Below, piece by piece: positions 18,658 to 26,110 of a DNA stretch of 64,000 nucleotides. A program made the translations under genes and the position numbers. The DNA is from an uncultured Ruminococcus sp. (GTDB lineage Bacteria > Bacillota > Clostridia > Oscillospirales > Ruminococcaceae). Where the stretch lies: positions 1 to 64,000 of the forward strand of contig CAMBLM010000001.1 in the NCBI GenBank assembly GCA_945868475.1. Direction: 5' to 3'. Below the pieces are notes generated by a model that was not told the DNA's origin, made no database searches, and worked only from the letters and a program-made list of their open reading frames with translations. Positions within the stretch are counted from its first letter, which is position 1. Every line of letters starts with the position of its first letter.

Positions 18658-18741
18658 CTATTTCAATTTCTCATTTGCATGAACTGCAACGGCATCAACA
18701 GCTACATTTATAGTATTTGCTCTGACTATTTCAAAATCCAT
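18658..18741 (-). pseudogene. Truncated macrodomain protein
   Basis: After a GAGGAG site overlapping the PARG stop region, the frame reads MDFEIVRANTINVAVDAVAV and HANEKLK then TAG. This resembles the first strand and helix of macrodomain proteins (F.IVR.DIT...VDAIVNAAN). The rest of the domain is missing. It was probably the second gene of an ADP-ribose operon. Confidence 0.5.
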
Positions 18742-18743
18742 TT

Positions 18744-19604
18744 TTATAACTCCTCATCTGCAAACACTTTTGAGAATTCCTCGTAATTTTCCATATGATC
18801 AGCCGTACAATAAATCGCAAACTCAATATGCTCAAAAACTTTAGGAAATACAGATAGCGCAGTCTTATACGCCTGTGCAACAACTGCAGGATCATTTTGA
18901 AAAGCTCCACATCCGAATGCACCGAGGACAAGAACTTTAGCCTCTCGAGATGCTGCAACTGTCAACATGTGTATTGCACGTTTTACATGGTATCCAAACA
19001 GTTCAGCATCATTCATATATGCTCCGTTACCAACGATACTTGCATACAAATTTGATTTATTTCGCAAATCCGGCGCTGCCATAGTTATAACATCAACTGT
19101 TCTCCACTGCTCTCTTGGCAGGCGTTCCGGGTAATCATCGTCAGATTTGCAAATTATTACTCCTTCTGTATATATAAGAGAATCCGAAGCTTTGGGTGTG
19201 TTCAAATCATGATGATGTTTATAAAAAGAATCACGCAATGTTCTCCTATAGATCAACGGATAAAGTGTCGATGTTCTGCAAAGGCACTCCTCCTGAGCCC
19301 CGGCTCCTTTTGTTACCCCTCCACCGGCGTGAAAGGCATTAGCAAAATTCAATACTGCAATTTTTCTTCCCGGATAGTTTTCAGAAAGTCGAACTGCTGC
19401 TTCGAAGCTTCTGGCTTTTGATACTGCAACCTTAATATTACAGATGTTGTTTTTATCAAAAACGGGATAATCGTCCTCATAATACACTTTCGTTGTCTTT
19501 TTTGCATCTTGAACAGACTGTTTCAGTATTGGATCATTTTCAATCCAATATAAAGTATCCTCAAATATCTTTACACGATCTTCTCGTGCCGCCTTCTTTT
19601 TCAT
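18744..19604 (-). CDS. PARG-like ADP-ribose glycohydrolase (TIGR02452 family)
   Basis: 286 residues, usual length for the family. LNFANAFHAGGGVTKGAGAQ followed by EECLCRTSTLYP (about residues 85-115) contains the GGG-x(6-8)-QEE signature of microbial poly(ADP-ribose) glycohydrolases. Further support is VLGAFGCGAFQNDPAVVAQA, the second ribose-binding loop. The N-terminus (REDRVKIFEDTLYWIENDP) is also typical. These enzymes remove ADP-ribose from proteins or nucleic acids; near toxin genes they may reverse ADP-ribosylation. A truncated macrodomain gene overlaps its end. Confidence 0.85.
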   Translation of the reverse strand: MKKKAAREDRVKIFEDTLYWIENDPILKQSVQDAKKTTKVYYEDDYPVFDKNNICNIKVAVSKARSFEAAVRLSENYPGRKIAVLNFANAFHAGGGVTKGAGAQEECLCRTSTLYPLIYRRTLRDSFYKHHHDLNTPKASDSLIYTEGVIICKSDDDYPERLPREQWRTVDVITMAAPDLRNKSNLYASIVGNGAYMNDAELFGYHVKRAIHMLTVAASREAKVLVLGAFGCGAFQNDPAVVAQAYKTALSVFPKVFEHIEFAIYCTADHMENYEEFSKVFADEEL

Positions 19605-19682
19605 AACAATATCGCTCCTCGTTTTTTAGATTTTCTTCTATATTATAATTATTCTATCTGATACAAACAGCTTTATATTACA

Positions 19683-20345
19683 TTATTTAAGCAAGCTTCT
19701 TGCCCACGCAAAGTCGTAGATGAAGTATTTACTCGGATTATTCTCTATTCTTTCCTTAAAAGCATCCTGAACATCATTATAGACTTCTTCATTTACCGGT
19801 ACAGATGCAAACACATTTTCGCCTTCAACAAAAATAATTTTATGCTCTCCGTCATTGCCAAAATCAAACAATATTTCATCGACCTTTTTATCGGGAGTTT
19901 TCTCAGCCATCATACCAAGATAAAGCATTTTGATTATTTCAATTATCCTGTCATCATAGCCTGCATCGGAAATATATATTTTTTCCTGCAGCTCTCTTAA
20001 TGATGTAACAATGCGGTTGGAATAGCCCTCGGCAATAACAGACAGATCCAAGCCGGCGCTTCTCTCATCCATCCCTGACATGAACTTTGCAGCAGATTTT
20101 ATTTCTTTTTCATCATCGGGCAGAAGATATATCATCATCTTCTTTTCCATATCGTGATAAAGAACAGGATAGTTTACATAAACTTCATTACCGCAGTCGG
20201 GACACTTGAACAGAAACGCTTCTCCATTCAATATCCGTTCTTTCATTTCGGGATCCAGCTGAATGTTAATGCTTTCCCATATAAGATAATCACTTTCTTT
20301 TTTACACTTCGGGCAGGTGATTTTTACGGTATTTCTTTTTGACAT
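19683..20345 (-). CDS. CpXC domain protein
   Basis: 220 residues. The N-terminal zinc-ribbon pattern is ITCPKCKKESDYLIWESIN with a second pair FKCPDCGNEVYVNYPVLYHD, the standard CpXC layout. The C-terminal ~140 residues are helical and of unknown role. GGAGATGATAAT precedes the ATG. The function of CpXC proteins is not known; they are common in ruminococci, so this may be cargo picked up from the host. Confidence 0.8.
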   Translation of the reverse strand: MSKRNTVKITCPKCKKESDYLIWESINIQLDPEMKERILNGEAFLFKCPDCGNEVYVNYPVLYHDMEKKMMIYLLPDDEKEIKSAAKFMSGMDERSAGLDLSVIAEGYSNRIVTSLRELQEKIYISDAGYDDRIIEIIKMLYLGMMAEKTPDKKVDEILFDFGNDGEHKIIFVEGENVFASVPVNEEVYNDVQDAFKERIENNPSKYFIYDFAWARSLLK

Positions 20346-20460
20346 ATTATCATCTCCGTTTTTATTTCAAAGACTCATAGAATATAACTTTATCATTGAA
20401 TTGATTATACAGCATAAACACACCAAAATCAACAATTTCCGTGTAAAAATATCAACACAT

Positions 20461-20496
20461 AAAGCCAACTGTCCTAAAATCGGGTCAGTTGGCTTT
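20461..20496. terminator. Stem-loop between divergent genes
   Basis: AAAGCCAACTG pairs with CAGTTGGCTTT around a 14-base loop. It lies in the 394-base gap between the divergent CpXC and hsdM genes, which also has a TATAAT box at 20680-20685 before hsdM and otherwise nothing visible. Confidence 0.5.
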
Positions 20497-20739
20497 ATGA
20501 TACCATCTATGACATTGCTATTCTGTATAATATCTGGTATAATTATGTAATTGCAGTTTAGAGAAAAAACAAGAGGGACTATTCAAATGATATATAAATA
20601 TGTAAATTGCACAAAAGGTTAATAGTATTTTGTACACTAAAGAATCTGTTTACGGTGGAAATTAGTACCGATAATATGGTATAATTATATTAAAAAGTAG
20701 ATTTATTGCTAAAATCATTTAATCAATGAGGTAAATATT

Positions 20740-22251
20740 ATGTCAGACAAAAACAATACCAATATTGGATTTGAAAAACAAATTTGGGATGCTGCCTGCG
20801 TTCTTTGGGGACATATTCCTGCTGCAGAATATAGAAAGGTCATTGTAGGACTTATTTTCCTGCGCTATATTTCAAGTGCATTTGAAAAACGCTATCAGCA
20901 GCTTGTTGCCGAGGGTGACGGTTTTGAAGATGACAGAGACGCATACTCTGAAGAAAATATATTCTTTGTACCTGAGGATGCTCGCTGGAGTAAAATTGCT
21001 TCTGCTGCTCATACACCTGAAATCGGAACAGTCATTGATGATGCAATGAGAGCAATAGAAAAAGAAAATACATCGCTTAAAAATGTATTGCCGAAAAACT
21101 ATGCAAGTCCCGATCTGGAGAAGCGAGTATTGGGTGATGTTGTTGACTTGTTTACAAATATGGATATGGACGATACAGAAGATAGTAAAGACCTACTCGG
21201 AAGAACTTATGAATATTGCATCCAGCAGTTTGCAGCCTATGAGGGTGTTAAGGGCGGCGAATTCTATACTCCGGCAAGTATTGTTAAAACGATAGTTGCT
21301 ATCTTAAAGCCTTTTAAGAACTGCCGTGTGTATGACCCTTGCTGCGGCTCAGGAGGTATGTTTGTACAAAGCGCAAATTTTATTCAGGCTCATAGCGGAA
21401 AACGTGGAGAAATCGCTGTTTACGGTCAGGAATCAAATGCCGATACCTGGAAAATGGCTAAAATGAATATGGCTATTCGTGGTATTGACGCTGATTTTGG
21501 TCCATATCACGCCGATACATTTTTTAATGATCTTCACAAGACGTTAAAAGCCGATTTTATTATGGCAAATCCTCCCTTCAACCTCTCCAACTGGGGACAG
21601 GACAAGCTCAAAGATGATGTTCGATGGAAATACGGCACACCTCCTGTCGGAAATGCCAACTATGCCTGGATTCAGCATATGATACATCATCTTGCACCTA
21701 ACGGAAAAATTGGTCTGGTGCTGGCAAATGGTGCATTGTCCACACAGTCAAGCGGTGAAGGTGAAATCAGAAAGCATATCATCGCGGACGATCTGATAGA
21801 GGGAATCGTTGCAATGCCTACGCAGCTATTTTACAGTGTTACAATTCCGGTTACCCTATGGTTTATTGCGGCAAAGGGCAGCAAAAAGCAGAAAGGCAAA
21901 ACACTGTTTATTGATGCACGAAAAATGGGATATATGGTCGACCGCAAGCACAGAGATTTTACCGATGATGACATTCAGAAGCTTGCTGATACTTTTACAG
22001 CTTTTCAGAACGGTACTCTTGAAGATGTTAAAGGATTTTGTGCCGTTGCCGATATATCCGATATTGAAAAGCAGGACTATATCCTAACTCCCGGCAGATA
22101 TGTTGGAATTGAAGAGCAGGAGGACGACGGAGAGCCTTTTGAGGAGAAAATGGCACGTCTGACGTCGGAGCTTTCAGAGATGTTTGCAAAATCTCATGAG
22201 CTTGAAGATGAGATCAGGGAGAAGCTGGGGGCGATCGGGTATGAAATCTGA
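20740..22251 (+). CDS. hsdM: Type I restriction-modification methyltransferase subunit M
   Basis: 503 residues. The HsdM_N helical domain (FEKQIWDAACVLWGHIPAAE) occupies the first ~150 residues. The N6-adenine methyltransferase core has the SAM site VYDPCCGSGGMFVQS (near residue 202) and the catalytic NPPF (residue ~278). The last ~40 residues form the coiled tail that meets HsdS. It modifies one adenine in each half of the target chosen by HsdS. The stop overlaps the hsdS start by 11 bases. All motifs look intact, so methylation should be active. Confidence 0.95.
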   Translation: MSDKNNTNIGFEKQIWDAACVLWGHIPAAEYRKVIVGLIFLRYISSAFEKRYQQLVAEGDGFEDDRDAYSEENIFFVPEDARWSKIASAAHTPEIGTVIDDAMRAIEKENTSLKNVLPKNYASPDLEKRVLGDVVDLFTNMDMDDTEDSKDLLGRTYEYCIQQFAAYEGVKGGEFYTPASIVKTIVAILKPFKNCRVYDPCCGSGGMFVQSANFIQAHSGKRGEIAVYGQESNADTWKMAKMNMAIRGIDADFGPYHADTFFNDLHKTLKADFIMANPPFNLSNWGQDKLKDDVRWKYGTPPVGNANYAWIQHMIHHLAPNGKIGLVLANGALSTQSSGEGEIRKHIIADDLIEGIVAMPTQLFYSVTIPVTLWFIAAKGSKKQKGKTLFIDARKMGYMVDRKHRDFTDDDIQKLADTFTAFQNGTLEDVKGFCAVADISDIEKQDYILTPGRYVGIEEQEDDGEPFEEKMARLTSELSEMFAKSHELEDEIREKLGAIGYEI

Positions 22252-22810
22252 ATGGACAACAAAAACTGTTGGTGAATTGACGTCTTATATTTCAAAAGGT
22301 ATTCCACCAAAATATACAGATAAGAAAAGTGATACAACAATTGTTGTTTTAAACCAGAAATGTAATCGTGACTACAAAATATCTTACGAACAATCACGTT
22401 TACATGATACATCATTAAAGAAAGTACCAGATGATAAGATGTTAAAATATGGTGATGTTATCATTAATTCAACAGGTACAGGAACTGCTGGAAGAATCGC
22501 ACAAGCGTCTGATGTTACAATACCTACTACAATAGATGGTCATATGATTATAATGCGTCCTACAGAAGAAATTGATTTTTTATACTATGGATATGCCTTA
22601 AAGTCAAATCAACCTCAAATCGAATCATTTGCTGAAGGTTCTACTGGTCAAACTGAAATTAACAGACACAGATTATTAAATGAATTGACAATAACATATC
22701 CTACCAATGTGAATTTACAACACCATATAGCAGTAATTTTGTCCGTTATTGACAATAAAATAGAATTGAATAATAAGATAAATGAAAATTTACGCTTAAA
22801 CGCTGCTTAG
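22241..22810 (+). CDS. hsdS: HsdS amino half (TRD1) in the half-size state
   Basis: 189 residues from the ATG overlapping hsdM. KTVGELTSYISKGIPPKYTD is a standard target-recognition-domain opening, and the segment IDNKIELNNKINENL is the central conserved helix. A normal HsdS would continue EKQAQAIFKSWF; instead the frame reads RLNAA and stops, because the next DNA is the other half in inverted orientation. Inversion at the 15-bp repeat (22778-22792 with 23407-23421) would join it to TRD2 and give a full-length S subunit. As it stands it is a half-S that might work as a dimer. Confidence 0.85.
   Translation: MKSEWTTKTVGELTSYISKGIPPKYTDKKSDTTIVVLNQKCNRDYKISYEQSRLHDTSLKKVPDDKMLKYGDVIINSTGTGTAGRIAQASDVTIPTTIDGHMIIMRPTEEIDFLYYGYALKSNQPQIESFAEGSTGQTEINRHRLLNELTITYPTNVNLQHHIAVILSVIDNKIELNNKINENLRLNAA
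22778..22792 (+). repeat. Inversion site 1 (plus orientation)
   Basis: ATAAATGAAAATTTA, encoding INENL of the HsdS central helix. It starts a 642-bp segment repeated directly at 25017-25658. Confidence 0.85.
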
Positions 22811-23421
22811 ATTTTTATGTTTGATACGTCTATTTCGCCATTCATTAGTTTGGGGATAAGCGTATCACGAAGGTTGGTAAGGCACTGATTTTCTTCTTGA
22901 TTGAATATAACCAAATTCATGAGAGTTCCAACGATATTTTCGAATTCTGTCAAGATTTCATCTGGCGGGATTAGTACAGATGTTTTCTTTAAATCTCCTT
23001 GAGTAATAAGTGGTTGTGTTGAACCTCGATTTAGTGATGTATAATCTATTTCTTGTAAAATATGGTAAAGGTATTCATAATAACTACTTTTTATAACAAG
23101 AGTATTATCCGATGTCCAACATGGAGAACAAAATCTCTGAACTACTCCATGTGTTCCCACTCTGCCAATGACAATTATTTTTTCATCATGGTTAAATTCA
23201 TTTGTATATCCCATAACAGATGCAGCACCAACTAAAGGTATGAAAACATCTTTTGTTTTATAGATTTGTTTCATGGGCGGTCTTTTTCCACTTAATACGT
23301 TAGCTATATCAGAAAGAACACCTATTTTCCAATCCTCAGGCATAACCCCACCAAACGGCTCAAAATCCACAAACCAGGACTTAAAAATCGCCTGAGCCTG
23401 CTTCTCTAAATTTTCATTTAT
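22807..23421 (-). CDS. hsdS: Inverted HsdS carboxy half (TRD2), silent cassette A
   Basis: On the minus strand the frame reads INENLEKQAQAIFKSWFVDF, then EPFGGVMPEDWKIGVLSDIA and a complete second target-recognition domain ending NGEIDVSNIKI. It has no start or ribosome binding site in place and lies tail to tail with TRD1. It is identical in the 187 compared residues to the second copy at 25046. It becomes the C-terminal half of HsdS only after inversion between sites 1 and 2. Confidence 0.85.
   Translation of the reverse strand: MNENLEKQAQAIFKSWFVDFEPFGGVMPEDWKIGVLSDIANVLSGKRPPMKQIYKTKDVFIPLVGAASVMGYTNEFNHDEKIIVIGRVGTHGVVQRFCSPCWTSDNTLVIKSSYYEYLYHILQEIDYTSLNRGSTQPLITQGDLKKTSVLIPPDEILTEFENIVGTLMNLVIFNQEENQCLTNLRDTLIPKLMNGEIDVSNIKI
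23407..23421 (-). repeat. Inversion site 2 (minus orientation)
   Basis: TAAATTTTCATTTAT is the exact reverse complement of site 1. The two bracket a ~614-bp invertible segment. Confidence 0.85.
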
Positions 23422-23508
23422 ACTATAAAACCCTCATCAACGGCGAGGTTTTACACAGAACAGCCGTTGCTTGTCGTTCTCCAATAAATAACCAAAAGGA
23501 GAATGATT

Positions 23509-24495
23509 ATGAAAACAAAACTTATTACCGAAATTGAACAGCGTATGCTGAAACATCTTGATAATGCACAGCTCAAAGAGCTGCGATTTGTTCTTGAACA
23601 GCTTTTTGCCGACATTGAGGTAAGCCAATCTGTCAATAATGACAGTACGTCTACAAATCAAGAGCTTTTGTCAGCTTTTCTGTCGGCAAAGCGAATCGAG
23701 GGCTGCTCTGAAAAGAGCCTGCATTATTATGAAAGAACAATTACAGCGGCACTTGATTCGATTAGCAAAGGAGTTCAGCACATAACGACAGATGATCTTC
23801 GCAGCTATTTTGCGGAATATCAGTCGCAGAAAAAGGCGTGCAAGGTTACAATGGATAATATAAGGCGTATTATGTCCAGCTTTTTCTCCTGGCTTGAAGA
23901 CGAGGATTACATAATAAAAAGCCCTGTTCGTCGCATTCATAAGGTTAAGACTAGTAAGACTGTTAAAGACACCTACACCGATGAAAATCTTGAGCTTATG
24001 CGTGATAACTGTACAGAACTTCGTGATCTGGCAATGATAGATATGCTTGCATCAACGGGTATGCGTGTGGGTGAAATGGTACTTCTAAATCGTGAGGATA
24101 TAGATTTTTCGGAGCGTGAATGTGTTGTTCTCGGAAAAGGAGATAAAGAACGTATGGTTTATTTTGACGCTCGAGCAAAAATACATTTGCAGAATTACCT
24201 TGAATCTCGGACAGATGATAATCCTGCATTGTTTGTAACCCTTAAAGCTCCGCATAATCGATTAAAAATCGGCAGCGTAGAGCTTCGACTTCGTGAGCTT
24301 GGCAAAAAGCTCGGTATTAACAAGGTACATCCGCACAAATTCAGACGTACTCTTGCGACAATGGCAATTGATAAGGGTATGCCTATTGAGCAGTTACAAC
24401 GTTTACTCGGACATCAACGGATAGACACAACTTTACAATATGCAATGGTGAAGCAGAGTAATGTGAAGCTGGCGCATAGAAAATATATTGGATAG
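23509..24495 (+). CDS. Tyrosine recombinase of the hsdS shufflon
   Basis: 328 residues. A SAM-like N-terminal domain (ELLSAFLSAKRIEGCSEKSL) precedes the catalytic domain with TGMRVGEM (Arg I), GKGDKERMV (Lys), HPHKFRRTLAT (His-x-x-Arg), LGHQRIDTTLQY (final His and Tyr). All of the R-K-H-R-H-Y set is visible. Enzymes of this kind sit between hsdS genes in phase-variable type I loci and invert hsdS segments at short repeats. ATG at 23509 has AAAGGAG seven bases upstream; the ATG at 23503 is too close. Bases 23422-23508 hold only its leader. Confidence 0.9.
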   Translation: MKTKLITEIEQRMLKHLDNAQLKELRFVLEQLFADIEVSQSVNNDSTSTNQELLSAFLSAKRIEGCSEKSLHYYERTITAALDSISKGVQHITTDDLRSYFAEYQSQKKACKVTMDNIRRIMSSFFSWLEDEDYIIKSPVRRIHKVKTSKTVKDTYTDENLELMRDNCTELRDLAMIDMLASTGMRVGEMVLLNREDIDFSERECVVLGKGDKERMVYFDARAKIHLQNYLESRTDDNPALFVTLKAPHNRLKIGSVELRLRELGKKLGINKVHPHKFRRTLATMAIDKGMPIEQLQRLLGHQRIDTTLQYAMVKQSNVKLAHRKYIG

Positions 24496-24509
24496 GATGT
24501 GTGAAATAT

Positions 24510-25049
24510 ATGTCAGAAAATACACTATTGATTGATATAATAGAATTAATCGGCGGAGGTACACCAAAAACTTCGTGTGTTGAATATTGGAATGGGGATA
24601 TTCCATGGCTTTCGGTAAAAGACTTTAATAATGATAATCGTTATGTATATAAAACTGAAAAATCTATAACACAGGCTGGTTTAGATCATAGTTCGACTAA
24701 ACTGCTACAGAAAGATGATATTATAATTTCTGCTCGTGGAACAGTTGGAGAACTAGCAATGATTCCTTTCCCCATGGCATTTAACCAATCTTGCTACGGT
24801 ATTAGAGCTAAAGAAAATGTAGATAAAACCTTTTTGTATTATTATTTAAAGAATTGCGTCTACAAACTAAAGAATATTACTCATGGCTCTGTTTTTGACA
24901 CAATTACAAGAGATACATTTGCCCAAATCGAGATAAATTTGCCATCATTAGAAATACAAAAGCGAATAGCCTCTATTCTTTCATCTATAGACGATAAAAT
25001 TGAGTTAAATACTACCATAAATGAAAATTTACGCTTAAACGCTGCTTAG
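24510..25049 (+). CDS. hsdS: Second HsdS amino half (TRD1'), half-size state
   Basis: 179 residues from ATG 24510, 14 bases after the recombinase stop. The recognition domain (IELIGGGTPKTSCVEYWNGD) differs from TRD1, and the end SSIDDKIELNTTINENL is again the central helix, followed by the same RLNAA-stop junction. Without inversion it is half-size. It has no strong promoter of its own, so it is probably read with the recombinase or moved next to hsdM by inversion or recombination. It offers an alternative first half-site specificity. Confidence 0.8.
   Translation: MSENTLLIDIIELIGGGTPKTSCVEYWNGDIPWLSVKDFNNDNRYVYKTEKSITQAGLDHSSTKLLQKDDIIISARGTVGELAMIPFPMAFNQSCYGIRAKENVDKTFLYYYLKNCVYKLKNITHGSVFDTITRDTFAQIEINLPSLEIQKRIASILSSIDDKIELNTTINENLRLNAA
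25017..25031 (+). repeat. Inversion site 3 (plus orientation)
   Basis: ATAAATGAAAATTTA, identical to site 1; start of the second 642-bp copy. Confidence 0.85.
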
Positions 25050-25660
25050 ATTTTTATGTTTGATACGTCTATTTCGCCATTCATTAGTTTGGGGATAAGC
25101 GTATCACGAAGGTTGGTAAGGCACTGATTTTCTTCTTGATTGAATATAACCAAATTCATGAGAGTTCCAACGATATTTTCGAATTCTGTCAAGATTTCAT
25201 CTGGCGGGATTAGTACAGATGTTTTCTTTAAATCTCCTTGAGTAATAAGTGGTTGTGTTGAACCTCGATTTAGTGATGTATAATCTATTTCTTGTAAAAT
25301 ATGGTAAAGGTATTCATAATAACTACTTTTTATAACAAGAGTATTATCCGATGTCCAACATGGAGAACAAAATCTCTGAACTACTCCATGTGTTCCCACT
25401 CTGCCAATGACAATTATTTTTTCATCATGGTTAAATTCATTTGTATATCCCATAACAGATGCAGCACCAACTAAAGGTATGAAAACATCTTTTGTTTTAT
25501 AGATTTGTTTCATGGGCGGTCTTTTTCCACTTAATACGTTAGCTATATCAGAAAGAACACCTATTTTCCAATCCTCAGGCATAACCCCACCAAACGGCTC
25601 AAAATCCACAAACCAGGACTTAAAAATCGCCTGAGCCTGCTTCTCTAAATTTTCATTTCT
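25046..25660 (-). CDS. hsdS: Inverted HsdS carboxy half (TRD2), silent cassette B
   Basis: Same protein as cassette A (22807-23421), part of a direct repeat of about 642 bp (22778-23419 and 25017-25658) in which I saw no difference over the stretches read. Its outer end is followed by CTCCGAGGTG, the ribosome binding site of the HEPN gene, instead of the recombinase leader. Because the two TRD2 copies are the same, current inversions would change TRD1 pairing but not TRD2. Confidence 0.85.
   Translation of the reverse strand, partial: RNENLEKQAQAIFKSWFVDFEPFGGVMPEDWKIGVLSDIANVLSGKRPPMKQIYKTKDVFIPLVGAASVMGYTNEFNHDEKIIVIGRVGTHGVVQRFCSPCWTSDNTLVIKSSYYEYLYHILQEIDYTSLNRGSTQPLITQGDLKKTSVLIPPDEILTEFENIVGTLMNLVIFNQEENQCLTNLRDTLIPKLMNGEIDVSNIKI
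25646..25658 (-). repeat. Inversion site 4 (minus orientation)
   Basis: TAAATTTTCATTT is the reverse complement of 13 bases of sites 1 and 3; the outer two bases differ. Confidence 0.8.
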
Positions 25661-25673
25661 CCGAGGTGTTATT

Positions 25674-26105
25674 ATGGAATATAATAAATTTGAAAATGAT
25701 TTTGTTAAAAGAACCATTAAAATAATAAATGACCTATATTATACCTATGAGAATAATGTAACTTTACTGATTAATTGCTTAATCGGATTAATTAGCTATG
25801 CAACAGAACAAACATCACCTGATGATATACAATTTAAAAGTCTTTATATATCAAAACTAAATGAACTTGGTGTAATTCAAAAATCAACAGATGATGAAAA
25901 AACGTTTAGAACAATCAAAAACGCCCTTTCGCATATGTATATTGAACCACATAGTCATGAACGTGAAATTACACATATTTGTTTTAGTGACAAAAACCCC
26001 CACTCAAAAAAGTGCCATACAATAATAGAATTTAAGATTGAACAATTAAAAGATTTTGCACTTTTTGTTGCAGACGAACATTTAAAAAGATGTGAAAAGA
26101 AGTGA
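25674..26105 (+). CDS. HEPN-like protein between hsdS and hsdR
   Basis: 143 residues with the opening FVKRTIKIINDLYYTYENN, LLINCLIGLISYATEQ and later TFRTIKNALSHMYIEP. The R-x(6)-H-like pattern in RTIKNALSH and the helical build fit HEPN proteins of the pEK499_p136 type. HEPN proteins are often RNases or scaffolds in conflict systems. It follows GAGGTG and its stop overlaps the beginning of hsdR, so it is part of the restriction operon. Family membership is from motif reading. Confidence 0.6.
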   Translation: MEYNKFENDFVKRTIKIINDLYYTYENNVTLLINCLIGLISYATEQTSPDDIQFKSLYISKLNELGVIQKSTDDEKTFRTIKNALSHMYIEPHSHEREITHICFSDKNPHSKKCHTIIEFKIEQLKDFALFVADEHLKRCEKK

Positions 26106-26110
26106 ATAAT

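Noticed and set aside
22778-25658. Possible CRISPR-like repeats in the restriction locus
   Set aside because: The repeats are four short inversion sites inside hsdS, two in each orientation and hundreds of bases apart, not a regular array.
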